From NCBI RefSeq assembly GCF_950295315.1, contig NC_080175.1:69501357-69565356 (forward strand): DNA of 64,000 nucleotides, written 5' to 3'. The position numbers and the translations under genes were made by a program. This DNA is from Erinaceus europaeus. Lineage: Eukaryota; Chordata; Mammalia; Eulipotyphla; Erinaceidae. Under the pieces are notes generated by a model. It was not told the origin of the DNA and did no database searches. It worked only from the letters and a program-made list of their open reading frames with translations. Below, piece after piece: positions 22,593 to 33,660 of this stretch. Position 1 is the first letter of the stretch. Each line of letters begins with the position of its first letter.

Positions 22593-23860
22593 GAGAGAGG
22601 CGAGGGAAGGTTAAGCCAAAATGTTTAGTCCAGTAAACAATACTTGACATTCAAACTACATCTGCAAACTAGTATCATAAAGGTAGGAAGTTTAGTATTT
22701 TCCCTCTCATGGTTTTTTTCTTTTAAAACTGCTTCAGAGAAAAAAACAGTTTGAATTCTCTTGTAAGACTGAACCTGTCTCCTGGAATTTATGGATTTTT
22801 TTTCAGTCTGTTTATAACCTCTCGTAAAGTTTCTAGAACCTTTTGGATTAATCATCAATAAACATTTACTAAGCACTTCCCAGAGTTCAAAGCACTCTGC
22901 TAGTCACAGTGGGATTACCAATATTCAGCATAGACTCAGTCACTGCTTCAGGTGCCGGCAAAATGATTTTGTTCTTTACCCACTAATGAAATTATTTAAA
23001 AAGTGATCTCGACAAGGAAATCCAATCTAACAAATGATTGAATATATTCCAGGTACAGGACTCAGTGCTCTGCTAGGAAAATGCTTGGGCTGGCTTCAAG
23101 GGTGTGGAGGGTGAGCGAGCAAGCCATAGGGAGTATTTCATTCAAGGAGGTGCTACATGAGTGACTTTCTAAATAAAATTAGCTACACCCTTAGTACATG
23201 ATTTTTGGTAATTCCAGTGCCCTCTCCCAATTCAATGATAATTCCCGAGTGCCATTAATTCTTATCATCACCTTATATTGCACTGATTCACTACAGTGAG
23301 CTAATTCTTGTTCCCTCCATGTTAGTATAGCTCTGCTTCTTATTTTCATATGAAAGCAGAATGTGTTGTATATATTCAAATTTTCCAGGATTAGCATATG
23401 GTCAATAACATTTTTTGGTGTAGAAAGGAGGGAAATGTAACTTTAAAAAAATCAACCAAGAAGTTAAAACCCTCACAGACCATTCCCTCAGAAAAGATTC
23501 CATACCCTAACCCACTTTTCTGACCTTCAGGTTGAACCTCTCAGGGAAAATTTCTTTCTAATGTTTGACATCTAAACTTTTAACTCTCCTTTAGAAAACT
23601 CCATCTATTGAGTCACTTTCACCTCTTTTTTGCTAACAAGTCCCAAGTCTATGGAAAATCAGTGTGCTTTAATTTCAGGGTTCTTGGGGGACCTTTGATC
23701 ATGGAATAAAATTAAAATTTGAGAAACTGGAAACCGGGGGCTGGTGGAAGACGTGGGGGAAGAGATTGAATGGAGGGAAGCTGCCCCTGTTCTGCCGGAC
23801 ACTGCCTCACCAAATCCTCTGCACTTGACCCAGGGCAGAAGGAAGGAGGTGCGCCTGGAT
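22593..23860. other. Unique sequence with L2-like relic
   Basis: No gene recognised. 'caataaacatttactaagca' near 22857 and 'caaagcactctgctagtcac' near 22889 resemble an L2/MIR-type end. I looked here on the minus strand for the missing 3' exons of USP2 and found none. Confidence 0.5.
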
Positions 23861-23864
23861 GGAG

Positions 23865-23966
23865 AATACTACTCAGCTCTGACTACTTCTGACTGTTGAT
23901 GGTACTGGGGACTGACCTGGGACCTGTCCCATGCAGTGTGGTGCCACTGTGCTATTCTCCTGACTC
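23865..23966 (-). repeat. SINE family B fragment inside the USP2-derived segment
   Basis: 'actactcagctctgactact', 'tggtactggggactgacctg' and 'tgctattctcctgactct'. It starts about 13 bases beyond the AT-AC splice donor of the USP2 fragment (minus-strand direction) and lies within that intron. Confidence 0.7.
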
Positions 23967-23978
23967 TTGGCAGATTTT

Positions 23979-23986
23979 AAGGATAT
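23979..23986 (-). promoter_or_regulatory. U12-type (AT-AC) 5' splice site
   Basis: Immediately after the last recognisable USP2 exon base (23987) the minus strand reads ATATCCTT, a perfect match to the minor-spliceosome AT-AC donor consensus, and the exon ends in phase (CTC C) just where the conserved His-Leu-Lys should be split. No GT donor is available there. The partner AC acceptor and branch site were not found. Confidence 0.8.
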
Positions 23987-25196
23987 GGAGCACCAAGATC
24001 TTTGGGAACCTCTGGATGGAGAACTTCTTTATGCATCGTTTTCTGGTTCTGCATCGACAGCATGTCTGAAAGAGACAACAAACAGAGGTAGAATGGACTC
24101 GTGTGGGCTGAAGCCAGTAGCTCCCAAGCTGGATCAGCTAGAGATAATATCATGCCTAGAGAGGTGTCTTGGAAATGTGTTCTTGCTAAGTATGGAAGCG
24201 TGACTTACAGGCTTCTCATCACCATCAAGAATATCTTCTTTAGTGAAGAGCCTCATGCAGTCCATTAAAGTCACCTCAGGATAAACTCTCTGAAAGAGAA
24301 AAGGTCAGAGGTCATTGACATGAAAAGCTAAGAGTGAGAGCTTCGAAGTAGGGCTACACGGGTGTCTACCTTAGCAATGGGCAGTGAGAGGTCCCAGAAG
24401 GGATCGAAGACTGTAGAACAGTAACCACAATCGGTGCATGTCAGGGAACTCTTGAGCTGCCCAACAAAGAGATCTGGAGAAAAGATGGAGAAGTGTGTCT
24501 TCCTTCTCAGCTCCTGCCTCAGCTCGTGGGACACTGGGCAGAAAGAGGGTGCTCTGGGGGAATGATTTTAGGGCTGTCCACACTCCACTCAGGAACAAAA
24601 ACAGTTGTCAAGGAAAGCAGGCCTCCCTCCCACCTCATGAACTTACCCCCAATCCGACTGTCTTCCCGTTCGAGATATTTCCTCCACATCTGTCGTCCTT
24701 TCTCATCATCACTAAGAACCAGGAAAGAGGAAAGCATTTGAATTTCAGGATCTTTCCTCAAGCTAAATCCTTAATGTTCAAGAATTTCTCCCAACTCTTC
24801 TGTCTCCTGTCCCCCAATAATAGCAAAAAGCCTCAGAGGACCAAGTTTGCCTCCCCATGCGGCTCTCCTCTTACTCACGGAAGATGATCGAGGTTCTCGG
24901 GACTGGGCTTAGGCTTCACTGTGACTTGATTCACCTCGTTTTGGAGTCCATCCAGCAGAAAGCGAAGAAACTCCTGAGCATCCTGCTGACTGAGCCCAGA
25001 GGAAGAGAGTGAGCAAAGCCTCTCATCCCTTTAACTTGCTGGCACTGCCACCCACCTGTGATGGCACATTTGCTGGACCCTTACTTGTAGCCAACAAAAC
25101 GTGGTACATATCTCTGGATCTGCATCTTGAACTCAGATGGGCTCACCACATCATTGGGGGAAGATGTCCATATGGTCTGGATTAGTTTTGCAAACT
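23987..25196 (-). pseudogene. USP2: USP2 fragment: six exons with introns, frameshifted
   Basis: Ubiquitin carboxyl-terminal hydrolase 2 removes ubiquitin from target proteins; this is only the middle of its catalytic domain. In transcription order the exons are 25196-25085 ([18 protein letters not shown]), 24990-24879 ([11 protein letters not shown], the QQD box), 24711-24647 ([17 protein letters not shown]), 24473-24370 ([20 protein letters not shown]), 24289-24209 ([17 protein letters not shown]) and 24065-23987 ([20 protein letters not shown]). Exon phases agree at every junction, introns are short, and GT-AG signals are intact except for the last donor, which is AT-AC type. The four zinc-ribbon cysteines (CTDC and CCRC) are kept. 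Differences from remembered human USP2 are few and conservative. Missing are the upstream exon with the catalytic Cys box and the downstream exons with the His box. One extra T in the second exon (AAAA on the plus strand, 24959-24962; exon 112 instead of 111 nt) shifts the frame and leads to a stop at TAA. Retained introns rule out a processed copy. The alternative is a real gene with assembly errors, but no partner exons lie within 23 kb downstream. Confidence 0.88.
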
Positions 25197-25309
25197 CTAT
25201 TGGGGAGAGAGGTAGAAGGGGATATAGAAGACAGGTGAGATTTTTTCCTATGAGAAACTGAAACACAAAGTCCAGCAAAAAGAGCCAAAGGAAAGGAAAA
25301 AAAGGAGGG
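25197..25309 (-). other. Intron sequence 5' to the first USP2-derived exon
   Basis: The polypyrimidine tract and acceptor CCCCAATAG precede the exon at 25196. No exon with the Cys-box residues of USP2 was recognised up to at least 28 kb. Confidence 0.6.
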
Positions 25310-25500
25310 GCCAAGGGTAGTTTAACTGGTAGGGCCTGTGCCTTACCATGTACAAGCCCTGAGTTTAAACCCTGGCACCACATAGGAACACCATAGCAAC
25401 TGGGGAAGCTCCAGAGATAGTGGAATAGTGCTGTGGTTTCTCTCTCTCTCCTCCTATGTCCCTTTCTATTTGAAATTAAAAAATAATAAGAAAAAAAATT
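25310..25500 (+). repeat. SINE family F/E
   Basis: 'ggccaagggtagtttaactg', 'gcctgtgccttaccatgtac', 'gagtttaaaccctggcacca', 'ggaagctccagagatagtgg', 'gtgctgtggtttctctctct' and an A-rich tail. Confidence 0.72.
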
Positions 25501-26574
25501 AAAATCTGACTTTTGCTAAAGTTCAAGTGGAGGGTAGGGAGCCAAAGAGGTGAGAAGATGAAGGAAACTATCTTAGCACTTTTAGGCAAGATGGTCTATG
25601 GAGAGCTTCCAGTCTAAGCACTTAGATGTTTTCTCTGTGACTTGTATACAACCTAACTACTCTTCTCACAGTAATAACAAAATCATACATACTTTGCAAT
25701 TATAAACAGTAAGTTTTTGGAGGCAGATAAAATCCCATGAAAGACAGAAATTTCCCATTTGTGTTCTTAGTTAATAAAACCAGCTTTCTCACAGTAGAGC
25801 CTTTTTTATTGTCACACAAGATAGTGATCTTTTAAAAATCTCTCCCACCACATTACCCATGCACACCGCAAGTATACACACAGATATTTTAAAATTGAGA
25901 ATCAATAAATTATTTCAAAGAGTTGGAAGCAGCTTGTGAAATGTTTTAAAGTCACTAACGATAAGGTCATAGTTGGTTAATAGTGTCTTTGGTAAAGTCT
26001 TCCTTTTCCTCACTTTTGATCTTGAATTTGTATAACTATTATGCTGTCTCCTCAGCCCCACTGATCCTGAAGTTAAAAAGAGAAGAAAAGTTGTATTTTG
26101 CTGTACCCATACAACTGAGGAGGAGTGGTTGGATGAAAGGACAGATATAGGAAAGTAAGAGCCTAAATGGCTAGAAGATTAAGACAATAATTAAAGGTGT
26201 CATTATAAAAAAATAGTGGACGAGTAAGACAGTTTATAAAAGATTACTGAATAAAAAGAACATAAGAAATTAGGGAGGCATAAACCAACTACACATTTAT
26301 GAAGAGGTTTAAGGTTGAAACAAAGTCTAAGAAGAAAATATAATAGGGAAGTGTAAGATGAGCGAAAATACTGAATAAATGAATAATTGTCATGTTCTAA
26401 CAAATAAAACTATGAATGGCTAGCTAGAACACAGATTTTTTTTGTTACATTCTAATGAGGGCCACATTACATGAAGGTGTATGTGTGTTTCAAAGTAAAC
26501 TGGGCTAAATGTAGTTGGAGAGACGAGATAGTTACCTTGCCTAGAGAACAGATGGTATAAAACAAGTATTTGTG
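25501..26574. other. Unique intergenic sequence
   Basis: Nothing recognised on either strand. Confidence 0.45.
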
Positions 26575-26577
26575 ATC

Positions 26578-26725
26578 TTTGAGGTAGCATAGTGGGTAAG
26601 GCATTGGATACTCAAGCATGAGGTCCAGAGTTTGCCCCATCATTGCATATGCCATAGTGATGCTCTAACTCTGTCTCTCTTATGTTAAATAAATCTTTAA
26701 AAATTATAAATAAATAAATAAAACC
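26578..26725 (+). repeat. SINE family D
   Basis: 'gaggtagcatagtgggtaag', 'ggatactcaagcatgaggtc', 'gagtttgccccatcattgc', 'ccatagtgatgctctaactc' and an AAATAAATAAATAAA tail. Same unit as 8432. Confidence 0.8.
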
Positions 26726-26849
26726 AATATGCTCTAACCTTTAGGTTTTAGTATCTGTATTAGTAGTTCAGATGCATCTTTGAACTAGTGATCTTAATTA
26801 CAGAGTATTTGCAAAATACATTTCAATTTTTTGTCTGGAATATTATTAT

Positions 26850-27000
26850 TATTATTACTATTAGTGACAGAGGCAAGAGAGTGAGAAAGATCACAACAGC
26901 AAAACTTCTTCAGTGCGATGGAGGCCAAGCTCAAATTACCAGGTCACTCACATGGCAAAGTAACACATTACCCAAGTGAGATATTTCACTGGCCTATGTT
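26850..27000 (-). repeat. SINE family E
   Basis: Minus strand: 'gccagtgaaatatctcactt', 'tactttgccatgtgagtgac', 'catcgcactgaagaagtttt', then a TCTC-like run and a (TAA)n tail at 26850. Confidence 0.65.
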
Positions 27001-28084
27001 TGAAATTCCTGTCATTTTAACTTTTAAAAGAATATTCTGCCATGTCCATTTCTTCCACAAGACAAAGTGGCACACATATGGAGTTCCAAATATGACCTGT
27101 CGATGATTTCTATCTTTGCTCATCTTGGAGAAAATTACAAAATTGCAAGATTGTCACCGTTTTCAATTACTGAGCATTTTGTGACTCACAGGAAACAGCA
27201 TCTATCTGTAAGTTCCACATGTGTAGTGGATCCCATGTGTTGATGGAATGTTCACATTAGTAATCAGAGAAGGAAAACGTATATAGCAAAATATGTCATA
27301 TAATTGGTGTTTATTACCTCCATTTTTCAGAAACTTTAGGATGGGACCAAGCCAAATGAATACCTAAGTCTGTTTTTATGAATCCTAATACAAGATGATT
27401 GAAGTGTGACGCCCCCAAAGACATGGAACAGTAACTTTAGTTACTGATGATGTGAATAGATTAATACTATGTAGACTGTGCAGATTTTCCAACTACATTA
27501 TTTTGTTCAGGAAAAGCACGCATAGTATAGATCATTTGCTCATTAATGGAAACTATGAAGGACATGCTGTTAGCTGCAGGGAAGAACTACTATTTTCTTA
27601 ATATTTTATTAAGTCCACGGAATATAACTGAGTTTACCATGACTAAACTCATTCTCTTCTATTTGATATTATGCCAGTTGTAGGCAAGTCTGTCAGTTGA
27701 GGTTTTTCATGAGACTTTTACAAGAAGTTGGATTATTATTTTATGTCAAACCTTCCAGATTCCTTGATCTCTAGAGTCAGATAATTTGGAAATATGTGAT
27801 CCTTCGTAATTATTATCACACCTAGAGGTTATCTTGACCACTGATCTGTCTCTGTAATTATCTTGCAGTGCAACTCCACATTTAAGGATTTAACTGGATA
27901 TACATTATTGCATATAAATTCACTGAATTCCAACTGTGGCTTACAGTCTATTTTCCTGAAAACATGTTCAATGAAAACAAATCATGAAAAGAAAATAGTA
28001 TTGGTTTTCAACTGAAGATACTCTTTAAATCTTTGACTCACTGTGAAAACTTAATCAAATTATGCTGGGAAGAACAGGATCTTG
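27001..28084. other. Unique intergenic sequence
   Basis: No gene or repeat recognised. Confidence 0.45.
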
Positions 28085-28185
28085 TATACTCAGTCATTCA
28101 TCCATTCATTCAACAAATGTCAACCATATATTGGCTCTCAGGCAAGTCCCAGGTACAGCGAAGTAAAGAAAATACAGTATCTGCT
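28085..28185 (-). repeat. L2-like LINE 3' end relic
   Basis: 'cattcatccattcattcaac' followed by 'aaatgtcaaccatatattgg' and 'caggcaagtcccaggtacag' matches the reverse complement of the L2-type end. It underlies part of a 166-codon chance open frame (28033-28533). Confidence 0.55.
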
Positions 28186-28469
28186 TCCAGGGTGTTAAAG
28201 TTTAGTCATAACATTCTGTTAAAGTGTTACACTCAGTATTTGAAAATCCATATGCTTTCTACTATGAGAGTATTTTCAATCAATGCTTTGTCACTCATGA
28301 TATGTTATCCTCATTCTTCTTACTTTAACAAAGTATGTGTGTTCATGTGTATAATTCTAGTTTATCTTGTCAATGGTGAAATCAGTTCTGTCATGTTCAG
28401 GTGGAGGTTTGCAGGGAATTCTTGTTTGTTGTTTCGCCTTTTGTTCTCTATCAGCATAGCATGCATTTC

Positions 28470-28531
28470 CTTTCTTTCTATCTCCCTCCCTCCCTCCCTT
28501 CCATCCTTCCTTCCTTCCATCCTTCCTTCCT
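28470..28531. repeat. (CCTT/CCCT)n microsatellite
   Basis: TTTCTTTC then CCCT and CCTT units. Translates as a Ser/Pro/Leu repeat by chance. Confidence 0.92.
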
Positions 28532-28622
28532 AAGCTAGTGCAGTGCTCAGTACTGGCTTATGGCAATGCTGAGGATTAAAACTGGACTACACAAACCTCA
28601 GGCATGAAAGTTTGTTGTGTAA
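28532..28622 (-). repeat. SINE family B fragment
   Basis: 'agtgcagtgctcagtactgg', 'tatggcaatgctgaggatta' and 'cctcaggcatgaaagtttg'. The CCTT repeat occupies its tail side. Confidence 0.75.
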
Positions 28623-28764
28623 ACTGATACATTTGTAATCTATGAAAAGGAAAGAAAGATTCCAAGAAAGATCTCAAGTAGATTTCTATTTTTTCTCCAT
28701 CACTAACCAACTCAATGTTAAGAAACTTACTATGAATTTGTTATAAATTGAGTTTTACTCTTTT

Positions 28765-28960
28765 ATTTATTTGTTTGTTTGTTGTTTGTTTTTCTAGGGC
28801 TTCATAACTCTGAATCAACTTTTTTTAGATAGAGACACAGAGAGAGAGAGACCACGACATCACAACTCCCCTCAATGCTGTCAGGGTGACTCTAGAACTT
28901 TGTGCACACAAATGAAAAAGCAGGAACCCTTACAAGTGAGCCAACTTCCTGGACCCAGGT
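28765..28960 (-). repeat. SINE family E
   Basis: A TTTG/TTTA-rich start, 'ttttagatagagacacagag', 'caactcccctcaatgctgtc', 'agggtgactctagaactttg' and 'gagccaacttcctggaccc'. Confidence 0.6.
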
Positions 28961-29049
28961 CTATTCTTAATACAGTAGAACTCTTAGCAAGTCAATAAAT
29001 ATCTGATAATTGCATTCATATAAAACCAAGACTGACAAAATATCTCATT

Positions 29050-29139
29050 CAGATAATGTACTGCTTTGCCAGTCATGCCACTTTGAGTCTAGCTCCCATC
29101 ACACTGAAGGAAGTTTTCATACTGTGGTCTCCCTCTCTC

Positions 29140-29185
<46 letters not shown>

Positions 29186-29230
29186 TCTCTTTGATTCTGT
29201 CTAAAATAGAATACATAAACAAATAAAATA
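29050..29230 (+). repeat. SINE family E with (CT)n run
   Basis: 'agataatgtactgctttgcc', 'ccatcacactgaaggaagtt', 'catactgtggtctccctctc', a CT run at 29128-29190, 'ctgtctaaaatagaatac' and an A-rich tail. Confidence 0.75.
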
Positions 29231-30955
29231 ATAACATAAAATCACTATATACCAAACATTCCTAATTAATTGCAGATGCTGGGGTTAGTAATATTGTTCC
29301 TACACTTTAGGTGCTTAAAATGATGACGACTTAAATTATTGAAACTGGAAAAATTTCTAGATTTTAATTAGAAAAAGCAAAGTTTAAAAACTACACAGGT
29401 TTATTTTTCACTGTTTAATGGTGTATTTCACAGTATCTCCTAGGGCCAATTGCTCTCCCATTTGTTCTATAAGGAAAAATATTAAAGATGATATTGATAT
29501 TGATTTCAATTATATCACATATATATATAACACATATGCAACAAAGTTGAAAGATAACTTTATTATAAGCTTAGTACATTGATTACTCAAAAGGTGATAA
29601 CAATCCTCCAAGGTAATGTAACTGCACAGGTTATTTCTCCTGTAGTGCTTATTAATTTCACAGACCCGGGACACATGCACTCCATGGAACATAGTTTGAG
29701 AACCAGTGCTATGAGTTATATTTCCTTGAATAATTTATCCTTGAATGCTTGATTCTATATTATCTAAAAGAAAGGAAGTATGCCAGCAAAGGAAAACATA
29801 TTTACTCAGTGACGTATGTGCACTATATAATGTCTGAAGCCTGTTTAAACATATATTAACTTTAATATTGAAAAGGAGAATAATTTGTGATTAAGAGAAC
29901 TGCTGTAGGGGGTCACTAATCTGGGCTTTAATGTAGATTTAATTTACTATATCCACTTTCTGCACCTGAGTTACTTATTTTATGTATGTGTATGGAATAC
30001 CGATGTCCAATTTGGTATCCTTGTTGAATCATTTGACATGAGGTCGAAGATCTGAAAAAAAAATCTCTGAAATGAAAATATTGTTATTATGTTCCCTCAG
30101 AAATATCATGTGTCATTTAATAGCTTGTGGTTAAACAAGGAACATAAATATGCATAGTGAATCAGTCTGGTCATATTTTTACATTTTAGTATGTAAAATA
30201 CATGTAGGTCTTATTATTTTAGTTATTTTACATACAGCGTAAGATTAAGTATTGAAAAGTCAACTCTTCCTCCTGGTCTGATTGAGTAGAAAGGGGAACA
30301 ACATTTATCCTCACTCTTGACTTTTTAGAAAGACACAAAACCAGGCTTTATTTGCACATATGGTACCCGAACTGTTCTGGAAACCATTTATCTGGTGACA
30401 TTTGGTCACACGTCATTCTACTTGCTAACACTATTAACATAGAAGAAATTTATTGCTCTACATTCACTGCTAATTCATTTGACTGCAAGTTCGGGTTGGC
30501 ACTGTTTTTCAACCATTCCGTTAATCTTTAAGTATCATTCCAAACACAGGGAAATGTTGAGTCTCTTAAATGTTGACAGGATTCTAAGATGCTTGTGACA
30601 ATGTCTAAATTGCATGACATTGATATTGGGGTATATAAACTAGCCTAATAGCAAGTTTAATCTAAATATTATGTGCCTGAGATTGTTTGTCATTTTTAAA
30701 ATAAAATAAAAGTGTTTGTGTTTGTGAGCACATATACACTTTATTTCAAAAATGGCATAAGAAGGAGGTAGTGGCTCATGTCAGAAGTTTAAAAATTATC
30801 TATTTGATTAATCTGAGTGACAAATTAGAAACATTTTATGTGAATTTAATTCTGTTTCATAATTATGATTAAATTATATAGACCAAATGTATTTTTATAC
30901 CTAGTTTCATTTTTTTTGCAGAAAACAATTTCCTATCTTTATCTTTAACTATATT
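29231..30955. other. Unique intergenic sequence
   Basis: About 1.7 kb without a recognisable gene or repeat. AT-rich. Confidence 0.45.
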
Positions 30956-30959
30956 GTCT

Positions 30960-31475
30960 TATTTTTATTAGTGACTTAATATTGATTTACAAAATTACAT
31001 GTCAATGCAGGCATAACAGGTATATTCCTACCACCATAGTTCTACCCAGTCCTTCTGTGGCAAGCAACTGCAGTTCTCCTAAGGTTGCAGATATGGGTTA
31101 ACTATCATTTATAAAAATTCTATATTTGTATATAATTATCTTTTTTTAAAAGTTGTATTTTCCTCTCCTCCCTTTCCCTCCCCTGCCCTCCCCTGCCCTC
31201 CCCTCTTCTCTCAACTCCTCGCCTTTCCTTTCCAAGCTACACGCAACTCTTATTACTACACCCAAACGTCCCTCTCTTTTTCCTCTTCTCTCTCTGGGTC
31301 TTGATGGAGTTATAGTTCAGAACTCTCTTATCCTCTTCCTCCTATCACTTCTTCCCCATGGGGAATATGGATCAAAAATATTTTGGGGGTGCCGAAGATA
31401 GGAGTTCTGGCTTCTGTAATTGCTTCTCAGCTGGACATGGGCATTGGTAGTTTGATCCTTACTCCAACCTGAGCA
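30960..31475 (-). repeat. Old LINE-like copy of the 46.9/54.5/55.4-kb family
   Basis: 'ggagttctggcttctgtaat', 'tgcttctcagctggacatgg' and 'gggcattggtagtttgatcc' match the same order as the copies at 46873, 54529 and 55434. The 5' side (30960-31100, 'cctaccaccatagttctacc') is more diverged, and the CCCTC-rich stretch at 31160-31210 lies between. Confidence 0.55.
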
Positions 31476-31559
31476 AACAAGTTCCTTAGTCTACTAACGC
31501 TTTTATTTTACTCTGTTAATTTTCTATATGATATTCTTTGTAAAATTAGAAAACTTAAT

Positions 31560-31720
31560 GGACCTGTGAAGTAGCTCACTTTGGTAGTGTGCTGCTTTGT
31601 GATGTATGTAAGCCAGATTTGAACCTGGCCCCCACTGTATTAAAAAAGAAAAGTTTTTTTATGCTGTGGTATCTTTTACTATCTTTCTGCCTCTCTATCT
31701 AAAAACAAAACGAATCAAAA
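31560..31720 (+). repeat. SINE family E
   Basis: 'cctgtgaagtagctcacttt', 'gtagtgtgctgctttgtgat', 'gccagatttgaacctggccc' (box B), 'ttatgctgtggtatctttta' and 'tctctatctaaaaacaaaac'. Confidence 0.78.
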
Positions 31721-32120
31721 CATATGTATTACTTTATTTATACAGCTTCTTATAGAATGTTATATTTATTTATAAAACATTTATACGTTTTAGTTTCAAA
31801 GCAAAGTTAAATGGAAAATACAAATAATTTTCAAAATTCATGTCTCTACAGTGGTGCACTTCCTCCTTATCAGTAGCCTGAGCCAGAGGGTATGTTTATT
31901 ATAATAGATGAACCTATATTGACACATTGTCATCCAAAGTCGACAGTTTACATTAGGGGCTCACCCTTGGTGCTGTGTATTCTATGGGTTTTGATACATA
32001 AATAATGACATATATCTACCATCTGTATAATAATACATCATAGTTTCACCATCTGTTGATACAGAATAGTTCAAAACCTCCAAATTACACTGCATTATGC
32101 CTTCTTATTCCTGGTAATTA
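31721..32120. other. Unique intergenic sequence
   Basis: Nothing recognised. Confidence 0.4.
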
Positions 32121-32124
32121 TTGA

Positions 32125-32335
32125 TATTAAAAAAATATTTTGTCAGATACAGAGAGAAATGGGGAGGAAAGGGGGAGATGAAGAGGAGGAGAGAGATACC
32201 TGTAGCACTGTGTTACCACTTGTGAAATCCCCCCTCACAACCCCCCGCCACAGATAGGGAGTCCAGGAGGCTAGAGTCCAGGTGTTTGTGCACTGTAATG
32301 TGTGCACTCAGCCACATGTACTACTGCCTAGCCCT
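32125..32335 (-). repeat. SINE family C
   Basis: A-tail equivalent at 32127, 'cagatacagagagaaatggg', 'tacctgtagcactgtgttac', a C-rich block and a degraded head 'cagccacatgtactactgcc'. Confidence 0.75.
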
Positions 32336-32383
32336 TTCACTTATTTTTTCTCAACTCTCTCTATATTTTTCCTTTTTCTTCTT

Positions 32384-32712
32384 TTGCCTCCAGGGTTATT
32401 GCTGTGGCTCAGTGCCTGCATCATGAATCCACTGCTTCTGGAGGCCATTTTCCCCCCTTTTGTTGCCCTTGTTGTAGCCCTGTTGTTCTTCTTATTGTTG
32501 TTGTTGATGTCATTCGTTGTTGAATAGGACAGAGAAATCAAGAAAGAAGGGGAAGAAAGAGGGGGAGAGAAAGATAGACACCTGTGGACCTGGTTCACTG
32601 CCTGTGAAGTGACTCCCCTGCAGGTGGGGAGGCAGGGGCTCCTACTGGGATCCTTAAGTTGGTCCCTGCGCTTTGCGCCACGTGTGCCTAACCCTCTGCA
32701 CTACCGCCCATT
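32384..32712 (-). repeat. SINE family A with 3' module
   Basis: 'gcctccagggttattgctgt', 'gcatcatgaatccactgctt', 'cccccttttgttgcccttg', 'gttgaataggacagagaaat', 'ctgtgaagtgactcccctgc', 'aggtggggaggcaggggct' and the tRNA-like head to about 32712. Confidence 0.88.
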
Positions 32713-33014
32713 TCCACCTTTTTCATACAGCTACATAATTGGGATCATAATGCATGTTGCCTTTAACGGTGTCCTCTTTAGGAATGTGATAAGCTCTATA
32801 CATGTCTTTTTACTCATTTCCTGAATCTCTTGGCTGCTTCCAAGTTGTTAATTAGGAGTAAAACTTCCAAAACCACCTTTATGTAGGTTTGTGGTTTAGG
32901 GACCTTTTTTTTGTCTTTTTAATGTACTTTGTTAAGTAACAGGAAACACAACTGTTGTATTTTATGATATGAATATCTTAGTTTTATAAGAAAAGTGTCA
33001 GACAGTCTTCCCAG

Positions 33015-33660
33015 ATGGTTTACTAGGACTGGAGAATAGCTGACCTAGGTGAGTGACTGCTTTGCCATGCACACAGCCCAGGCCCCAGGCTCCACACCAC
33101 CTGCAAGATGAAGCTGTTATGCCCCAGAGTTTCAGGTCCAGTTCCAGCAGAGAGGAGGCCAGAGTCACACGTAAAAACAAAGAGCCTTTATTGAAACAAG
33201 CTTAAGCCTGGGCTACAAGCACTTTCCCAATAGTGGCTTGTGAGCTCCGAAGAGAGGCAGACAGATTATTTTTATGCACATCAGGAGGGGAGAACTTGGG
33301 GGGGGGTCACCTAAAATTCAGACTTGCTTGTCAAGTTCAGACTTGCTTGTTATTTGACTCCAGTCCAGCAGTTTTGTCTGTTAAGCAAATTTTGGTTTGG
33401 GGGTTGTCATGAACTTCGTTTACAGAACTATTGCTGATAAGTAAAAACAATAAGACTGGTTTCTCAAGGATAAGGTGCAGCTGCTCTGCAGCTGTATCTT
33501 GTTGGGTTATAGTATGGAGGAACTTCAAGGACAATATCAAGTAACAGTGGCCCTCACAGAAGCTACAGCACCAGCACTGGAAGGAGTCTCTCCATTGCTG
33601 GTGGGCTTCTCCCTCTCTTTCTCTTAGCCTTTCTCTCTCTGAATGAAAAGCAAACAAAAA
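33015..33660 (+). repeat. SINE family E split by a solo LTR (33015-33114 and 33559-33660)
   Basis: Left part: 'ggtgagtgactgctttgcca', 'gcacacagcccaggccccag'. Right part: 'cactggaaggagtctctcca', then a TCTC run and an A-rich tail. They join cleanly if the LTR and one 5-bp duplicate are removed. Confidence 0.65.
33115..33558 (-). mobile_element. Solo LTR of an endogenous retrovirus, 5-bp target duplication
   Basis: 444 bp with the retroviral terminal dinucleotides (minus strand TGTGAGGGCC at one end and GGGCATAACA at the other) and a perfect 5-bp flanking duplication, GAAGC, at 33110-33114 and 33559-33563. On the minus strand a polyadenylation-like CAATAAA lies near the end, followed by a GT-rich region (TTTGTTTTTACGTGTGA), consistent with an R/U5 arrangement. 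A short internal tandem repeat (GACTTGCTTGT) is at about 33323-33350. No gag, pol or env sequence is present, so it is a relic left by LTR-LTR recombination. A 5-bp duplication is the usual ERVL type, but assignment is not certain. Confidence 0.82.

Noticed and set aside
23967..24203. Plus-strand 78-codon frame
   Set aside because: It is the antisense shadow of the last two USP2-derived exons.
24493..24887. Plus-strand frames of 82 and 130 codons
   Set aside because: Antisense to the USP2 fragment and crossing its exon-intron borders.
28033..28533. 166-codon open frame, the longest outside L1
   Set aside because: It runs through an L2-like relic and ends in a CCTT microsatellite; no domain or conserved motif is visible.
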